A DNA stretch of 64,000 nt, taken from Humitalea rosea (GTDB lineage: Bacteria > Pseudomonadota > Alphaproteobacteria > Acetobacterales > Acetobacteraceae). A program made the translations under genes and the position numbers. Location of the stretch: the NCBI RefSeq assembly GCF_003253705.1, contig NZ_QKYU01000015.1:1-64000 (forward strand), given 5' to 3'. Below are positions 62,342-64,000 of this stretch, piece after piece; position 1 is the stretch's first letter, and every line of letters begins with the position of its first letter. The notes below the pieces were generated by a model that was not told the DNA's origin, searched no databases, and worked only from the letters and a program-made list of their open reading frames with translations.

Positions 62342-64000
62342 CTACTCCGCCGCCATGGCGGGGGGGATGACCCGCGCGCATTCGGCCATGGTCGCCGAGG
62401 CCCGGCTGATGCAGTCCGCCTGCCAATAGACCGGGATCGGCGGCACGAAGGGTGCGTCCCCAAGCGCCGCCGGATCGCCGGCCGGCCCCGCCGGGTCGCT
62501 GCAGGCCGCGGTGAGGAAGCCGCTGCCGAACACCGGGTTCACCGCCGCCATGCGCGCGCGCACCGCCTCGATGGTGTCATAGGGCAAGGGCGTGCCGAGC
62601 ACCGCCGAGAAGGCGCGCAGGATGCGCCAATCCTCGCGGGCCTCGCCCGGGGGGGCGACGGCGGCGCGGCCGCGCTGCACCCGGCCCTCGGTGTTCACGT
62701 AGGTCGCCTCTTTCTCGGTATAGGCGGCACCCGGCAGGATCACATCGGCGCGCGACGCGGCGCGGTCGCCGTGATGGCCCTGGTAGATCACGAAGGTCTC
62801 CGGCCCGATCAGCGCCGGGTCGAAGCCATCCGCGCCCAGCAGCCAGAGCGCATCCACGCCCCCGCCCAGCATGCCCCCGAGGCTGCGCCCCTGCGGCCCC
62901 GGCACGAAGCCGAGGTCGAGCGCGCCGACCTGCCCGCCGAACTGATGCAGCACGCAGAAGCCGTTCCAATCCGCCCGCAGCCCCTCGGCGCCGCGCAGCA
63001 GCGCCCAGGCGGCGGCGGCGACGGCCGCGCCATCCGGCCGCGCCAGCGCACCGCGTCCGACCAGGACCATGGGGTGCTTGGCGTCCTTCAGGATCGCGGC
63101 GGCATCGGCGATTGCGCTCGGCCCCTCGCCCAGCGCCGTCACCGGATAGGTGAGGTCGATGCCGGCCGGGCCGACGAAACCGACCGGGAACTTGCCGGCC
63201 AGCCAGCGCTTGCGGATGCGGGCGTTGAGCACCGGCGCCTCGGTGCGCGGGTTGCTGCCGATGATGACCAGGGCGTCGGCGTCATCGATCCCGGCGATGC
63301 CGCTGCCGAAGACGTAAAATTCGCGGCGGGAGGCATCGAGTGCGGCGCCATCCTGGCGACAGTCGAGGTTCTCGCTGCCGAGGCCGGCCATCAGATCCTT
63401 CAGCGCCACGACGCTTTCGGCATCCACGAGGTCGCCGGCCACGGCGCCGATGCGGTCGCCGGAGAGCGGCTTCAGCTTCTCCGCGATCGCCGCAAAAGCC
63501 TCGGGCCAGGAGGCGGCGACGAGCTTGCCGTCGCGGCGGATCCAGGGCCGGTCCAGCCGCTTGCGCTTCAACCCGTCGAAGGAGAAGCGCGAGCGGTCGC
63601 CCAGCCACTCCTCGTTCACATCCTCATTGGTGCGCGGCAGGATGCGCAGCACTTCCGGGCCGCGGGTGTCGATGCGGATCGCCGCTCCCACCGCATCCAG
63701 CACGTCCACGCTATCGGTCTTGCGCAATTCCCAAGGCCGCGAGACGAAGGCATAGGGCCGGCTGGTCAGCGCGCCGACCGGGCAGAGGTCGATGAGGTTG
63801 CCGGCCAGTTCGGTCGTCAGCGCCTTCTCGACATAGGTGCCGACTTCCATGTTCTCGCCGCGCCCCGTCGCACCCAGTTCCGGTACGCCGGCGACCTCGG
63901 TCGCAAAACGGATGCAGCGGGTGCAATGGATGCAGCGGTTCATGATCGTCTTGATCAGCGGACCGACATACTTGTCCTTCACCGCGCGCTTCTGTTCCAG
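62342..64000 (-). CDS. nuoG: NADH-quinone oxidoreductase subunit G, partial (5' end outside window)
   Basis: About 552 C-terminal residues are present. The reading frame is open through the last base, so the N-terminal 2Fe-2S region lies beyond the edge. A [4Fe-4S] segment NRCIHCTRCIRFATEVAGVPELGATGRGENMEVGTYVEK is followed by the molybdopterin-oxidoreductase-like domain (RLDRPWIRRDGKLVAASWPEAFAAIAEKLKPLSGDRIGAVAGDLVDAESV). It is the Fe-S subunit of the peripheral arm. Confidence 0.97.
   Translation of the reverse strand: MEQKRAVKDKYVGPLIKTIMNRCIHCTRCIRFATEVAGVPELGATGRGENMEVGTYVEKALTTELAGNLIDLCPVGALTSRPYAFVSRPWELRKTDSVDVLDAVGAAIRIDTRGPEVLRILPRTNEDVNEEWLGDRSRFSFDGLKRKRLDRPWIRRDGKLVAASWPEAFAAIAEKLKPLSGDRIGAVAGDLVDAESVVALKDLMAGLGSENLDCRQDGAALDASRREFYVFGSGIAGIDDADALVIIGSNPRTEAPVLNARIRKRWLAGKFPVGFVGPAGIDLTYPVTALGEGPSAIADAAAILKDAKHPMVLVGRGALARPDGAAVAAAAWALLRGAEGLRADWNGFCVLHQFGGQVGALDLGFVPGPQGRSLGGMLGGGVDALWLLGADGFDPALIGPETFVIYQGHHGDRAASRADVILPGAAYTEKEATYVNTEGRVQRGRAAVAPPGEAREDWRILRAFSAVLGTPLPYDTIEAVRARMAAVNPVFGSGFLTAACSDPAGPAGDPAALGDAPFVPPIPVYWQADCISRASATMAECARVIPPAMAAE

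Overview
The window is chromosomal DNA from a GC-rich alphaproteobacterium, most likely an Acetobacteraceae member of the Roseomonas type. That placement is inferred from three points. Gene order is alphaproteobacterial (rpsB-tsf-pyrH-frr-uppS-cdsA-dxr-rseP-bamA-ompH-lpxD-fabZ-lpxA-lpxI, and nuoG-N followed by birA-coaX-rnj-DUF1467-proS-lolC-lolD-dnaE). LpxI is used rather than LpxH. Three separate Bug/TctC binding proteins lie within 11 kb. No phage, transposon, rRNA or CRISPR was found. There is one tRNA, Leu(CAG).

Layout. 0-3.6 kb: gltD, an NDUFA9-like oxidoreductase, tRNA-Leu and RNase D. 3.7-8.3 kb: lptC-lptA-lptB-rpoN-hpf, linking LPS export with sigma-54 and ribosome hibernation. 8.3-20.3 kb: an accessory catabolic and transport region with a TPR protein, an IalB-like protein, three Bug proteins, a 2-hydroxyacid dehydrogenase, a hydrolase, a DMT exporter, a quinone oxidoreductase, diaminopropionate ammonia-lyase, an erythronate-dehydrogenase-like SDR, and a TetR-SDR pair that shares an operator. 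20.3-22.1 kb: three tandem paralogous lipoproteins of unknown function. 22.2-24.8 kb: gamma-carbonic anhydrase, argC, rpsI and rplM. 24.9-28.8 kb: a sugar-acid dehydratase behind a GntR-like operator, an M20 amidohydrolase, a 59-residue lipoprotein and a TauD-like relic.

28.8-43.1 kb is the envelope and translation supercluster on the minus strand: rpsB and tsf (translation), pyrH, frr, uppS, cdsA and dxr (lipid carriers and isoprenoids), rseP, bamA, skp (outer-membrane biogenesis), lpxD-fabZ-lpxA-lpxI (lipid A), then gloA where lpxB might be expected. 43.2-64 kb, also minus strand: a zinc metallopeptidase, dnaE, lolD-lolC, proS, DUF1467, rnj, coaX, birA and the complex I genes nuoN to nuoG, with nuoG cut by the window edge. 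Many genes in these runs overlap by TGATG or ATGA, so they are probably translationally coupled.

The most unusual non-coding signals are: four 29-bp tandem hairpin units in the rpsB leader with compensating base changes; a structured 440-bp gap upstream of proS that could encode a small RNA with a CCUCCC motif; two near-identical TetR operators; a long dyad before the dehydratase; and short tandem duplications that straddle stop codons.
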